From NCBI RefSeq assembly GCF_004331675.1, contig NZ_SJSN01000001.1:310001-374000 (forward strand): DNA of 64,000 nucleotides. Direction: 5' to 3'. The stretch comes from Pedobacter frigidisoli. GTDB taxonomy: Bacteria > Bacteroidota > Bacteroidia > Sphingobacteriales > Sphingobacteriaceae. A model generated the notes under the pieces. That model did no database searches. It was not told where the DNA came from and saw only the letters and a program-made list of their open reading frames with translations. Positions 52,329-61,760 of this stretch are shown piece by piece. Position 1 is the stretch's first letter; every line of letters starts with the position of its first letter. The translations under genes were made by a program, and so were the position numbers.

Positions 52329-52385
52329 AATCTTTTTTTCTTTTTTAAGGGTTAAACAATTTAATTGATTAATTTTTTGTAATTG

Positions 52386-52415
52386 CAAAATTAAACAAAA
52401 TTTTAAATTTTCAAA
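52386..52415 (-). promoter_or_regulatory. Putative promoter of the OmpA-like gene
   Basis: On the minus strand TTTG (52415-52412) and TAATTTTG (52393-52386) are 18 bases apart, close to the Bacteroidota consensus. The leader would be about 50 bases and ends in the A/G-rich AAAGAAAAAAAG just before the ATG, a good translation start for an abundant protein. Confidence 0.55.
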
Positions 52416-52463
52416 CTTTTATACAAACTCCGTTCCAAACTTCTCAATAAATAATCATTTTCA

Positions 52464-52471
52464 TACATTTG
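52464..52471 (+). promoter_or_regulatory. Putative -7 box of the aminopeptidase gene
   Basis: TACATTTG matches TAnnTTTG, 29 bases before the ATG at 52501. No clear -33 TTG is present. It is divergent from the OmpA-like gene's promoter. Confidence 0.45.
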
Positions 52472-52500
52472 GCCAATACCTTTTTAAATTTACAATAATC

Positions 52501-53790
52501 ATGAAATATACTACTATTGATCAATCATTATTCATATTAAATAGAAAAAATTTCGTTAATCAACTAAAAAACAACTCATTAGCCATATTCAACGCTAGTG
52601 ATGAATTCCCTAGAAGTGGCGATCAAAACTTTATCTTTAAGCAAAATCCAGATTTATTTTATTTATCAGGAATTGATCAAGAACAGACAATATTGCTGAT
52701 TTATCCCGATTGTCCTAATCCTTTGTACAGAGAAGTCCTGTTTTTAAGACAGACAAATGATTACATTAAGGTTTGGGAAGGATATAAATACACAAAAGAA
52801 CAGGCAAGGGTTGCATCTGGCATACAGGCCATATATTGGATCGAAGATTTCGATAATATCCTGCATAGCATCATTCACTACGCTGATCGTATTTATTTAA
52901 ATACAAATGAGAATGATAGATATGCACATTCTGTACCTTATAATGATATTCGTTTCATAGAAAAAATGAAATCTAAATATCCCTTACATCATTTCGAGCG
53001 CTCTGCACCAATTATGAGGGGCTTAAGGGCCGTAAAATCTGAGGTAGAAATCGAACTAACGAAAAATGCCTGCGCCATTACCCGTGATGCTTTTATTAGA
53101 GTATTGAAATTTACCAAGCCTGGGGTGATGGAATACGAAATTGAGGCAGAAATTATTCACGAATTTATTCGCAAAGGGGCAACAGGACATGCATATACCC
53201 CTATCATTGCTTCTGGTCACAATGCTAATATTCTTCATTATAACGATAATAACCAAGAATGTAAGGATGGTGATGTAATCCTTTTCGATTTTGGTGCTGA
53301 ATACGCAAATTACAATGCCGATATGAGCCGTTCTATTCCTGTAAATGGAAAATTTACGCCAAGGCAAAAGGAGGTTTATAATGCGGTTCATCATGTAATG
53401 AAAGAATCGATAAAATTAATTGGGGTGGGAACAGTGTGGAATACCTACCACGAACAAGTGGGAGAACTGATGACTGAACAACTCATTAAGCTCGGATTAA
53501 TTTCAACAGACGACGTTAAAAATCAAAATCCAGCCTGGCCAGCCTATAAAAAATACTTTATGCATGGCAATTCTCACCACTTAGGTATAGATGTACATGA
53601 TTTTGCAGGGCGATATACACCATTTGCAGCCGGAAACATCCTAACAGTTGAACCCGGAATTTATATTCCTGAAGAAAAACTGGGCATACGTTTGGAAAAC
53701 AACATCTTAATTACTGAAAAAGGGAATGTTGATTTAATGGCTGATATTCCTTTAGATGCCGAGGAGATTGAAGATATAATGAATGGCTAG
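52501..53790 (+). CDS. pepP: Xaa-Pro aminopeptidase (aminopeptidase P, M24B)
   Basis: Aminopeptidase P removes N-terminal residues preceding proline. The 429-residue protein has the creatinase-like N-terminal domain (to about 170) and the pita-bread catalytic domain with dimetal ligands Asp263 and Asp274 (FDFGAEYANYNADMSRS), His359 (HGNSHHLGID), Glu384 (VEPGIYI) and Glu399 (IRLEN). All five are present, so it should be active. The protein lacks a signal peptide and is cytoplasmic. It is a single gene, divergent from the OmpA-like gene. Confidence 0.94.
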   Translation: MKYTTIDQSLFILNRKNFVNQLKNNSLAIFNASDEFPRSGDQNFIFKQNPDLFYLSGIDQEQTILLIYPDCPNPLYREVLFLRQTNDYIKVWEGYKYTKEQARVASGIQAIYWIEDFDNILHSIIHYADRIYLNTNENDRYAHSVPYNDIRFIEKMKSKYPLHHFERSAPIMRGLRAVKSEVEIELTKNACAITRDAFIRVLKFTKPGVMEYEIEAEIIHEFIRKGATGHAYTPIIASGHNANILHYNDNNQECKDGDVILFDFGAEYANYNADMSRSIPVNGKFTPRQKEVYNAVHHVMKESIKLIGVGTVWNTYHEQVGELMTEQLIKLGLISTDDVKNQNPAWPAYKKYFMHGNSHHLGIDVHDFAGRYTPFAAGNILTVEPGIYIPEEKLGIRLENNILITEKGNVDLMADIPLDAEEIEDIMNG

Positions 53791-53848
53791 TTCAGTTAAT
53801 AGTTTTTAATTGGCAGTTTTCAGTTAACCAATTTCGACAATTAACCTA

Positions 53849-54739
53849 CTAAATAAACTCATCCGCAAAGCGATAAATATTAAAATGATCTTCTTCTAAG
53901 GCTGCCTGAATTTCTTCTCGCAGCCTTTTTTTATCAATATGTTGCATTTTTTGTTGCTGGATAATTCGCCAGGCTTTTTCGGCAAACAAAAATGCTTTCT
54001 TTTCATGGTTGGCATCACTAGGCTTAACAATCCATTTACACAATTCATCAATACCTGTTCCTTTATCTGCAACAGTTTTTAAAATGGGAATTGTTTTTAC
54101 CCCTTGATGAATGATCTTTTTTAGGTTGTTGGCAAAGGTATCGGCACCATCTCGATCTGCTTTATTAACAACAAAGCAATCGGCAATTTCCATCAAACCT
54201 GATTTAATGTTTTGAATTTCATCGCCAGATTCTGGCACCAACACCACAATAGTTTTATCTGCCAAGCCAGCAATTTCCACTTCCGATTGTCCAACACCAA
54301 CCGTTTCTACCAAAATAAGATCGAAGTTTGAGGCTTTTAACACATCCACCATTTCAATGGTTTTGGCCGAAATTCCGCCTAGGGCACCTCGAGTGGCTAA
54401 TGATCTAATAAATACATTTGGGTTGTTAAATTGGTTTGACATTCTAATACGATCGCCCAGCAAAGAGCCGAAATTAAATGGCGAAGTGGGGTCGATAGCT
54501 AAAACCGCAATACGCTTTTCTGTTGAAACAAAATGATTGGTAATGGCATTTACCAAGGTGCTTTTCCCTGCTCCCGGTGGACCAGTAATTCCCACAACGG
54601 GAATATTATTCTTGCTATCTAGATCCCTCAAAATCAGATTTGCTGGTGCAATATCGTTCTCCACAAGGGTTAATGTCCTTGCTAAAACCTTATAATTCCC
54701 CAGCTTTACTTCGTTTAAAATGGATGGATGCGTATTCAT
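53849..54739 (-). CDS. meaB: Methylmalonyl-CoA mutase-associated GTPase MeaB (ArgK family)
   Basis: MeaB is a G-protein chaperone that guards and reloads adenosylcobalamin in methylmalonyl-CoA mutase. Motifs: G1 GPPGAGKST (53-61), AIDPTSPFNFGSLLGDRIRM, the G3 region ETVGVGQSE, and NKAD. I start at 54739 (MNTHPSILNEV); the ten residues upstream in the open frame are not family-like. The length is 296 residues. The mutase genes are not in this window. It is divergent from the glycan cluster. Confidence 0.94.
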   Translation of the reverse strand: MNTHPSILNEVKLGNYKVLARTLTLVENDIAPANLILRDLDSKNNIPVVGITGPPGAGKSTLVNAITNHFVSTEKRIAVLAIDPTSPFNFGSLLGDRIRMSNQFNNPNVFIRSLATRGALGGISAKTIEMVDVLKASNFDLILVETVGVGQSEVEIAGLADKTIVVLVPESGDEIQNIKSGLMEIADCFVVNKADRDGADTFANNLKKIIHQGVKTIPILKTVADKGTGIDELCKWIVKPSDANHEKKAFLFAEKAWRIIQQQKMQHIDKKRLREEIQAALEEDHFNIYRFADEFI

Positions 54740-54782
54740 CAATAAAACTATCTTTGTGCAAATAAACATATTTATTTTTAAT

Positions 54783-54823
54783 CGTTATTGCGAGGCATGG
54801 AATGTAGCGAGCCAAAGCAATCT
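54783..54823. repeat. Half copy of the CGTCATTGCGAG repeat
   Basis: CGTTATTGCGAGGCATGGAA and AAGCAATCTA match one arm of the palindromes at 627, 29229 and 33808; the second arm is missing. It ends 11 bases before the ATG of a glycosyltransferase. Confidence 0.6.
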
Positions 54824-54834
54824 ATCACGCCAAA

Positions 54835-55713
54835 ATGAAAGTTACCGGTTTTACCTTTTTAAGAAATGCAATTGCAAATGATTATCCTGCCAAGGAAGCC
54901 ATACTTTCTGTTTTGCCCTTGTGCGATGATTTTATAGTTGCTTTGGGTAACTCTAGCGATGAAACTTCGGAAATGGTTAAAAGTATCGATTCTCAAAAAA
55001 TCAGAACCATTGATACCGTTTGGGATGAAAGCATAAGAGAAGGCGGTCGTGTTTTTGCCGACGAAACCAATAAAGCCTTGGCAGAAATAGCTGCAGACAC
55101 CGATTGGATGATTTACATTCAAGGCGATGAAGCCATTCACGAAGATTTTCTTCCATTGATTAAAAAGGAAATGGAATTGGAGCTGAACAATAAAAACGTG
55201 GAAGCTTTGCTTTTAAAATACAAACACTTTTATGCTTCTTACGATTACCTGGCAGAATCTCGCCGTTGGTATCGAAGAGAGGTTCGCATCATTAAAAATC
55301 TTCCTGGTGTTCGTTCTTATCGCGATGCCCAAGGATTTAGGATTAATGATCGAAAGCTGAAAGTAAAATTAATTGATGCTTACATTTACCACTACGGTTG
55401 GGTAAAACCACCAAAAGGTTTGCAGGGAAAGGTTAGAAACTTCAATCAATTTTATCAAACTGAAGAATGGATTGAGGAAAAATATCCCGTTCAGGAAAGT
55501 TTCGATATGCACAACGCAGATCGTTTGGTACACTTTAAAGGAACTCATCCAAAGGTGATGCAGGAGAGAATTGCTGCAGCAAACTGGAAATTCGAAAGAG
55601 ACCTCACTAAGGAAACATCCAAAATGAATTTCAGAAGAAAGTTATTACAAAAAATTGAGGATTTGACTGGCCTGCGATTATTTGAGTATAGAAATTATAA
55701 AATTGTAAAGTAG
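54835..55713 (+). CDS. Glycosyltransferase family 2-like protein
   Basis: The 292-residue protein opens MKVTGFTFLRNAIANDYPA, with ALGNSSDETSEMVKSID in place of the usual DDGS segment, and IYIQGDEAIHEDF as an acidic DxD-like site. It looks like the small GT2 subgroup often described only as glycosyltransferase in lipopolysaccharide and capsule clusters. Donor and acceptor sugars are unknown. The next glycosyltransferase starts at the base after its stop, so the two form a coupled pair at the head of the cluster. Confidence 0.78.
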   Translation: MKVTGFTFLRNAIANDYPAKEAILSVLPLCDDFIVALGNSSDETSEMVKSIDSQKIRTIDTVWDESIREGGRVFADETNKALAEIAADTDWMIYIQGDEAIHEDFLPLIKKEMELELNNKNVEALLLKYKHFYASYDYLAESRRWYRREVRIIKNLPGVRSYRDAQGFRINDRKLKVKLIDAYIYHYGWVKPPKGLQGKVRNFNQFYQTEEWIEEKYPVQESFDMHNADRLVHFKGTHPKVMQERIAAANWKFERDLTKETSKMNFRRKLLQKIEDLTGLRLFEYRNYKIVK

Positions 55714-56700
55714 ATGCAGAAAAGCGTTTCCATCATTATACCCAATTATAATGGCAAGCATCTGCTAGAAAAATATTTGCCCTCGGTTTTTACTGCTGCA
55801 GAAAATGCAAAAATAGAATTTGAAATCATTGTGATTGATGATGGCTCGAAAGATGATAGCATTGATTTCATAAGATCGGGCTATCCAAACATTAAACTTC
55901 TTATTAACGATAAAAACAGAGGCTTTTCTTATACCTGTAATCATGGCATCCGCAAAGCGAAATATGAGCTCATACTTTTGTTAAACTCTGATGTTAAGTT
56001 AACACCCGACTATTTCGAGCATCAATGGAAGTACTTTGATAAAGCGGATACATTTGGCGTAATGGCTCGTATTATGAGTTTTGATGAAGAAAGAATTGAA
56101 GATGCGGCTCGCCTATTATATTATGGCGGATGCAGAATAAAGGCTAATAAATTTTATTTCAGTGAAAACCCAACAGATGAAAATGTTTACACCGCCTATC
56201 TTTCTGGCGCCAATGCATTGGTAGATACAAAGAAGCTAAAAGAACTTGGAGGCTTCGATGAAATTTATTCTCCATTTTCTTCTGAAGATTTTGATTTGAG
56301 CTTAAGGGCTTGGCAATTGGGCTGGAAATGTTATTACGAACATCAATCTTTTTGCTTTCATCACGTTAGTGGAAGTACAAAAACGCAAATCAAATCTAAC
56401 TTTATCAAAAAAATATATTACCGCAACCGTTACATTTTGCAAGGCATTCATCTCCAAGGATGGAGAAAAATACTTTATCCTTTACAGCAGATTTTTACCG
56501 AACTTATCCCTAAAATGCTTACAGGTAAAACCTGGGTGTGGCAAAGCTATCACGATTATTTGGAACATCAAGATCGTATTAATGCTAGCATTGAGAGACT
56601 TAACGAGTTAAAGCAGAAATACAATTCAACACTAAATATTTCCGATGTAATGGAGCTGATCAATCAATCTATCACCACAAAGAAAATTAAACGATTGTAA
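55714..56700 (+). CDS. Glycosyltransferase family 2 (rhamnosyltransferase-like)
   Basis: The 328-residue GT-A enzyme has NYNG at 11-14, DDGSKDDS (42-49), LLNSDVKL (the DxD-equivalent, Asp93) and SSEDFDLSLRAWQLG (Glu191-Asp192, probable base). The ED motif with LRAWQLGWKCYYE is seen in rhamnosyl- and similar transferases, but the sugar is not certain. No transmembrane helix is evident. The ATG directly follows the preceding stop (TAG ATG), implying translational coupling. Confidence 0.88.
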   Translation: MQKSVSIIIPNYNGKHLLEKYLPSVFTAAENAKIEFEIIVIDDGSKDDSIDFIRSGYPNIKLLINDKNRGFSYTCNHGIRKAKYELILLLNSDVKLTPDYFEHQWKYFDKADTFGVMARIMSFDEERIEDAARLLYYGGCRIKANKFYFSENPTDENVYTAYLSGANALVDTKKLKELGGFDEIYSPFSSEDFDLSLRAWQLGWKCYYEHQSFCFHHVSGSTKTQIKSNFIKKIYYRNRYILQGIHLQGWRKILYPLQQIFTELIPKMLTGKTWVWQSYHDYLEHQDRINASIERLNELKQKYNSTLNISDVMELINQSITTKKIKRL

Positions 56701-56749
56701 TTTTAAATCACTCAACTTTCGAAAACTGAAGAGGTTTGTTTGAAAACCG

Positions 56750-56757
56750 TACATTTG
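56750..56757 (+). promoter_or_regulatory. Putative -7 box of the MsbA-like exporter gene
   Basis: TACATTTG matches TAnnTTTG, giving a leader of about 65 bases. I see no TTG at the ideal -33 distance. Confidence 0.4.
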
Positions 56758-56830
56758 CCAAGTTTTAATTAGATTTTTTTGGAGCTGCCTTAAGGCATTC
56801 GTCCATCACACATATTCCATTTTCCGTAAA

Positions 56831-58666
56831 ATGAAGACTTATTTTCGTTTATTATCCTTTGCCAAACCGATAGAAAAGTTTGCTATACCTTATGTTATCG
56901 CAACTTTGCTATCTATTCTGTTTGGAACATTGAATCTTGCGCTGTTATCTCCACTATTCGAAACCTTACTTAACAGCAGTAACAAAGGCCCTAAAGTAGA
57001 ATCACTAACAGATAAAGCAGTTTCATCTTTTAACATTCTAGGTCAGTTTCGCCAATATGTTAATGAATCAATTGCATCCATTGGCCCTGAAAAAACCCTG
57101 GGTTACGTTTGTATTGTGATCATCATCTCCGTATTGCTATCAAACCTTTTCAAGTATTTTTCACAAAGATATATGGAAGATTTGCGTGTTCATACCTTAT
57201 TAAACTTGCGTAAAACGGTTTTTAACAATGTAATGAACTTACATGTCGGCTTTTTTAATAATGAAAGAAAGGGCGATATCATATCGAAAGTAGCATCTGA
57301 TGTACAAGTGGTACAATTTACCGTAACCAACACTTTGCAAGTTGTTTTTAAAGAGCCGGTAACGCTTATTGTTTATATCATATTATTATTCAACATATCT
57401 GCGAAACTAACTTTTTTCTCATTGATGGTTATTCCGATTTCGGCTTTTATCATCAGTAAAATCGTGAAACGGTTAAAGCAACAAGCTAAAGAATCTCATG
57501 AATCGTTTGCGAAAATGATTGGATTTTTAGACGAATCTTTAAGTGGAATAAAAATTATTAAGGCTTTTAATGCTTCAGAGCGGGTTAAAAATAAATTTGA
57601 TCAAGAGAATATTTATTATTCAAATTTAACGCGTAAAATTACCAGGCGGCAACAACTTGGGTCCCCAGTTTCTGAATTTTTAGGCGTAATGATGGTTGCC
57701 GCTATTGTTTGGTACGGTGGCTCTTTAATCATTAATAAAGAAAGTAATGCCTTGGCTGCTGCCGATTTTATCGCTTACATTGCAATTTTCTCACAGGTAA
57801 TGCGCCCAGCAAAAGCCTTAACAGATTCTTTCAGTGGCATTCATTCTGGAATTGCGGCGGGTGAACGTGTTTTAGATCTAATTGATACCAAACCGCTATT
57901 GGTTAATGCGCCCGATTCTAAAGTGTTGAACGGCTTTGAAAGCGCTATTAAATTTGAAAATGTTTCTTTCAGTTATGGAGAAAAGCAGATCTTAAATTCG
58001 ATCAGTTTTGATATAGAAAAAGGGAAAACGGTAGCACTTGTAGGTCCATCTGGTGGTGGAAAAAGTACATTGATGGATCTAATTCCGCGTTTCCATGACC
58101 CGAAATCTGGAACAATCCGAATTGATGGAAATGATTACAAAAACTTAACTGTTGAAAGTATTCGGTCGCAAATGGGAACCGTTAACCAAGAATCTTTTCT
58201 ATTTAACGATACCATATTTAATAACATTGCCTTTGCCAAACCAGAGGCAACAATGGAAGAAGTTGTTGCCGCCGCCAAAATTGCAAACGCTCACGATTTT
58301 ATTGGAAACACTGAAAATGGCTATCAATCTTTTGTTGGCGATAGGGGAAATAAACTTTCTGGCGGACAAAAACAACGTGTATGCATTGCCAGGGCTGTAT
58401 TGGCCAATCCACCTATCATGCTTTTAGATGAAGCAACATCAGCTTTAGATACAGAATCAGAAAAATTGGTGCAGGATGCCTTGAATAACTTGATGAAAAA
58501 TCGAACATCAATTGTTATCGCTCACCGTTTAAGCACCATTCAGCATGCAGATAAAATTATTGTAATTGATAAAGGAAATGTGGTTGAAACGGGTAGTCAT
58601 AGCGAATTAATGGGCCAAAATGGTTTGTATAAGCGTTTAATTGATATGCAAGCATTTACAGATTAA
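56831..58666 (+). CDS. MsbA-like lipid/glycolipid ABC exporter
   Basis: The 611-residue half-transporter has six transmembrane helices (about 18-330) with a long periplasmic loop after helix 1, as in MsbA of Bacteroidota. The ATPase has Walker A GPSGGGKST (Lys411), signature LSGGQKQR (509-516), Walker B LLDEATSALD (Asp533-Glu534) and IAHRLST. It probably flips lipid A-core or a glycolipid across the inner membrane, which fits the surrounding glycosyltransferases. It is followed after three bases by a glycosyltransferase, so they are one unit. Confidence 0.9.
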   Translation: MKTYFRLLSFAKPIEKFAIPYVIATLLSILFGTLNLALLSPLFETLLNSSNKGPKVESLTDKAVSSFNILGQFRQYVNESIASIGPEKTLGYVCIVIIISVLLSNLFKYFSQRYMEDLRVHTLLNLRKTVFNNVMNLHVGFFNNERKGDIISKVASDVQVVQFTVTNTLQVVFKEPVTLIVYIILLFNISAKLTFFSLMVIPISAFIISKIVKRLKQQAKESHESFAKMIGFLDESLSGIKIIKAFNASERVKNKFDQENIYYSNLTRKITRRQQLGSPVSEFLGVMMVAAIVWYGGSLIINKESNALAAADFIAYIAIFSQVMRPAKALTDSFSGIHSGIAAGERVLDLIDTKPLLVNAPDSKVLNGFESAIKFENVSFSYGEKQILNSISFDIEKGKTVALVGPSGGGKSTLMDLIPRFHDPKSGTIRIDGNDYKNLTVESIRSQMGTVNQESFLFNDTIFNNIAFAKPEATMEEVVAAAKIANAHDFIGNTENGYQSFVGDRGNKLSGGQKQRVCIARAVLANPPIMLLDEATSALDTESEKLVQDALNNLMKNRTSIVIAHRLSTIQHADKIIVIDKGNVVETGSHSELMGQNGLYKRLIDMQAFTD

Positions 58667-58669
58667 GTT

Positions 58670-59500
58670 ATGATTGACGCTTTAAACTTGGCAAAACCAA
58701 TCACCTTACCAGTTTACGAATTTGAATATTCAATTTGTACGCTCGTTACACGTAAAGCAGAATACGAGGAAATGCTGAACTCATTTCTTGCTAAAGGTTT
58801 TGATGATAAAAGTTGCGAATATTTATTTATCGATAATTCAGAAAAATGCACTTTCGAAGCTTTTGCTGGTTTAAACCAGTTTCTTCAACAAGCAAAAGGG
58901 AAATACATTATTCTTTGCCATCAGGATATTATTATTCATGATCATGATAGAGAGCACTTAGATGCTAAAATTGCAGAGATTGAGCGGAACGATCCAAACT
59001 GGGCTATTTTAGCCAATGCTGGTGGCATTAACTTTAAGTGGATTGCTACAAATTTAACGCAAGGATCGGGCAATAGGATTAAAGAGAAGCGTTTGCCGCT
59101 GAGAACTAAAACTGTTGATGAAAATTTAATGATTGTGAAAAACGGCGCTAATCTTGCTTTATCTCACGATCTATCTGGATTTCACCTATACGGTCCTGAT
59201 TTATGTTTAATTGCTGATATTCTAGGTTACAATTCATACATCATCGATTTCAATATCATCCATAAAAGTGATGGTAATCCTGATGCGTCTTTCAAAAAAC
59301 TCAGAAAAGAATATATACATAAATACGAACGTGCATTAAGAAGTCGGTTTATGACTACAACCATTACCCGTTATTATTTATCTGGCAACTGGTTTACGGC
59401 TTGGTTTTACAACCTGCAACCCATCAAATTTTTTGTGAGGCAGTATTACAAAATCTTTCTTCATAAAAAGAGGTATGTTTTAAAGGATAAGGATCAATGA
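58670..59500 (+). CDS. Glycosyltransferase-like protein (GT-A type)
   Basis: The 276-residue protein has FEYSICTLVTRKAEYEEML, an acidic IDNSE where DDGS is usual, and KYIILCHQDIIIHDHD, similar to GT2-type HQD/DxD motifs. The later GFHLYGPDLCLIADILG resembles the acceptor-site region. It is a divergent family member, so activity is probable rather than sure. It starts three bases after the MsbA-like gene and overlaps the next glycosyltransferase by four bases (ATGA). Confidence 0.72.
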   Translation: MIDALNLAKPITLPVYEFEYSICTLVTRKAEYEEMLNSFLAKGFDDKSCEYLFIDNSEKCTFEAFAGLNQFLQQAKGKYIILCHQDIIIHDHDREHLDAKIAEIERNDPNWAILANAGGINFKWIATNLTQGSGNRIKEKRLPLRTKTVDENLMIVKNGANLALSHDLSGFHLYGPDLCLIADILGYNSYIIDFNIIHKSDGNPDASFKKLRKEYIHKYERALRSRFMTTTITRYYLSGNWFTAWFYNLQPIKFFVRQYYKIFLHKKRYVLKDKDQ

Positions 59501-60429
59501 AAAATACAAATCATCCATTGGTTTCTATTGCCCTTTGTACATACAACGGTCAAACTTATTTAAAGCAGCAGCTAGATAGTCTGGTAAATCAAACCTATCA
59601 GAATATCGAAATCATTATCGTTGATGACCAATCATCTGATTTAACCGCAGAATTATGTAAGTCTTACCAAACAGATAATATTCAATTTTATATAAATGAA
59701 ACCAATTTAGGCTACACCAAAAATTTCGAAAAAGCGATCACGTTATGCAATGGCGATTATATTTGTCTTTGTGATCAAGATGATATTTGGGAGATGAACA
59801 AAATTGAAATCTTGGTAAATGAAATCGGCAACTGCGTTTTAATCTACCACGATTCTAATTTTATCAATGAGGTTGGACAAAAGATCGGAGCTGAAAGCAT
59901 GTCGACGCGATACAACATGTACGAAGGAAAAAGCGCTTTGCCTTTTATTTTATCAAATTGTATTTCTGGCCATGCGGCGATGTTCTCTAAAGCGCTAATT
60001 CCTTATTTACTGCCGCTTGATAAACGGTTCTACCACGATTGGTGGCTCGCTTATATTGCCTTTAATATTGGTGAAGTTAAATTTCTCCATCAAATTTTGG
60101 TTCACTACAGGCAGCATGAAAATAGTATAACCGATAATCTCAACATTAAAGTTAAAAAAACCGAAAATGAGCCTGCCAACAGGATTGCTATTGATATAAA
60201 TTGGGTAGAAAAATGCAGCACTTTTATTGCAAACAGAGAACCAAACCTCATTAAAAAAGCTTATTACCTATTTAACAACATTCAAAGTGGAAATAGCAGA
60301 ACACAGCTCTTTTTATTCTTAGTCAAATATTATGATCTTATTTTCTACATCATCAGTAACAAAAAAAGCTTTACCAGCAAGATAAATTACGCCCGTAAGA
60401 TAGCATTTTCGAAAAAACCACCCTTCTAA
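59497..60429 (+). CDS. Glycosyltransferase family 2
   Basis: The 310-residue enzyme has CTYNG (14-18), DDQSSD (43-48) and CDQDDIW (92-98), the last a typical metal-binding variant (DQDD) of O-antigen and capsule transferases. A later HDWWLAYIAF segment is also characteristic. Its ATG overlaps the previous stop, so expression is coupled. Sugar specificity is unknown. It is convergent with the GT4 gene. Confidence 0.9.
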   Translation: MKNTNHPLVSIALCTYNGQTYLKQQLDSLVNQTYQNIEIIIVDDQSSDLTAELCKSYQTDNIQFYINETNLGYTKNFEKAITLCNGDYICLCDQDDIWEMNKIEILVNEIGNCVLIYHDSNFINEVGQKIGAESMSTRYNMYEGKSALPFILSNCISGHAAMFSKALIPYLLPLDKRFYHDWWLAYIAFNIGEVKFLHQILVHYRQHENSITDNLNIKVKKTENEPANRIAIDINWVEKCSTFIANREPNLIKKAYYLFNNIQSGNSRTQLFLFLVKYYDLIFYIISNKKSFTSKINYARKIAFSKKPPF

Positions 60430-60464
60430 AATAAGAAGCGGACCTAAACATCAAGGTGTCTATT

Positions 60465-61592
60465 TTATTCCGCTTTTGTATTTATCTTAATCTCTTCTAA
60501 AATGGATTCCAAAACAGGAATCTGTCTTTCAACTTGATATTTAGCAGCCTCTTCCTTAATACGAGCTACATTAAATTTTTCGGGCTGATTCTTGACAACA
60601 TTCATCGCACTAGCCAAGCCATTAAAATTTCCAGGTTCTACAATAATACCCGTATCGTTCTTAACAAATTCTTTAATCCCACCAGAATTAAAACCAACAA
60701 TAGGCTTTCCGAGCGAAGCTGCTTCGAGCATAACAAGCGGGAAAGAATCCTCTCTGGACAATGAAAGAAATGCATCTCCACTATTTAAGTAATTATAATA
60801 TTCTGTCTCTAATGCTCCAGTAAATATCACTCTTCCTGGAAATTGAGTTTCGACTGTTTTTTTAACATAATAATAAGTTCCTCTTTCCTCTGCTCCCCCT
60901 ACCCAAAGAATTTTCACATCATCATCAAGCAGTTCGAGTAATGGTATTAAAAAATCTATTCCCTTAATCAAAGTTGTCGATCCGGAAATAGCCCAAACAA
61001 AGTCACTCTTTTTAAACCCCAAACCTGCTTTAACTTCTTCGGCCGTTTTTGTAAAGAATATTTTTTCGCCATCTACAAACCCATATAGCAATTTAACATT
61101 CGCACCACCCATATCTTTAATTTTCTGACATACAATTTCCGAACACCCAATAAAACTATCAGAATGAAGCATTATTTGTTCTAAGTTATCGTAGGTAATC
61201 AAATTATAAGCCATTGGAAGTTCATGAAAGTGCGTTACGATTTTAACGCCTAACTTCGCCGCCATCTTGAAATATATAGGATTAACAATTGTATTGAAGT
61301 ACCAAAAATCTGCATTTGTTTTCTGCTGTAATCTTTGTAATTGATATTCGAGTGGATTAATATTAGCGATTTTCAGCATCGCTCTAAATATTTTAGTCTT
61401 CTTATCTTTCCTCTTTTTATATATGGTTGTATGTTTTACATGGCTGGGTAAACTATCAATTAAAGCACCCTTTTCATTATACAATAGGTAAGATTCAAAT
61501 TTGCTTTTATCTAAATTCGAAAGCGAATACCATAATAGCATTTCAGCTCCTGTTCTACCTAAATTTTGGGTAACGAAAATTATCCTTGTCAT
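60465..61592 (-). CDS. Glycosyltransferase family 4 (GT-B fold)
   Basis: Starting at 61592 (MTRIIFVTQNLGRTGAEMLL), the 375-residue enzyme has the retaining GT4 layout: a glycine-rich loop GRTGAEM at the N-terminus, ISGSTTLIKGIDFLIPLLELL in the donor domain and SREDSFPLVMLEAASLGKPIVGFNSGG (with the E-x7-E-like motif). It is opposite in strand to its neighbours, so it is a separate unit within the cluster. Base composition around here is lower in GC than the preceding genes. Confidence 0.88.
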   Translation of the reverse strand: MTRIIFVTQNLGRTGAEMLLWYSLSNLDKSKFESYLLYNEKGALIDSLPSHVKHTTIYKKRKDKKTKIFRAMLKIANINPLEYQLQRLQQKTNADFWYFNTIVNPIYFKMAAKLGVKIVTHFHELPMAYNLITYDNLEQIMLHSDSFIGCSEIVCQKIKDMGGANVKLLYGFVDGEKIFFTKTAEEVKAGLGFKKSDFVWAISGSTTLIKGIDFLIPLLELLDDDVKILWVGGAEERGTYYYVKKTVETQFPGRVIFTGALETEYYNYLNSGDAFLSLSREDSFPLVMLEAASLGKPIVGFNSGGIKEFVKNDTGIIVEPGNFNGLASAMNVVKNQPEKFNVARIKEEAAKYQVERQIPVLESILEEIKINTKAE

Positions 61593-61695
61593 AATATTAT
61601 TTAACGTGATGTATGAATACAACGTTTCCGCAAATTAAAGAAATAATTAAACCTTTATTCTAAATAAATTAAGTGGCTATTAGTACTGTTGTTGA

Positions 61696-61703
61696 TATCT
61701 TTG
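61696..61703 (+). promoter_or_regulatory. Putative -7 box upstream of the fucosyltransferase
   Basis: TATCTTTG matches TAnnTTTG, 57 bases before the ATG at 61761. No convincing -33 box is seen. Confidence 0.4.
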
Positions 61704-61760
61704 GCTTTCTGTTAATTTAAGGCTTAAAAGTATATTTAACTTTATTGAATATTTTTCTGA

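Noticed and set aside
60434..60478. Hairpin AAGCGGA/TCCGCTT between convergent GT genes
   Set aside because: Seven base pairs with a long loop and overlapping a stop codon; too weak to call a terminator.
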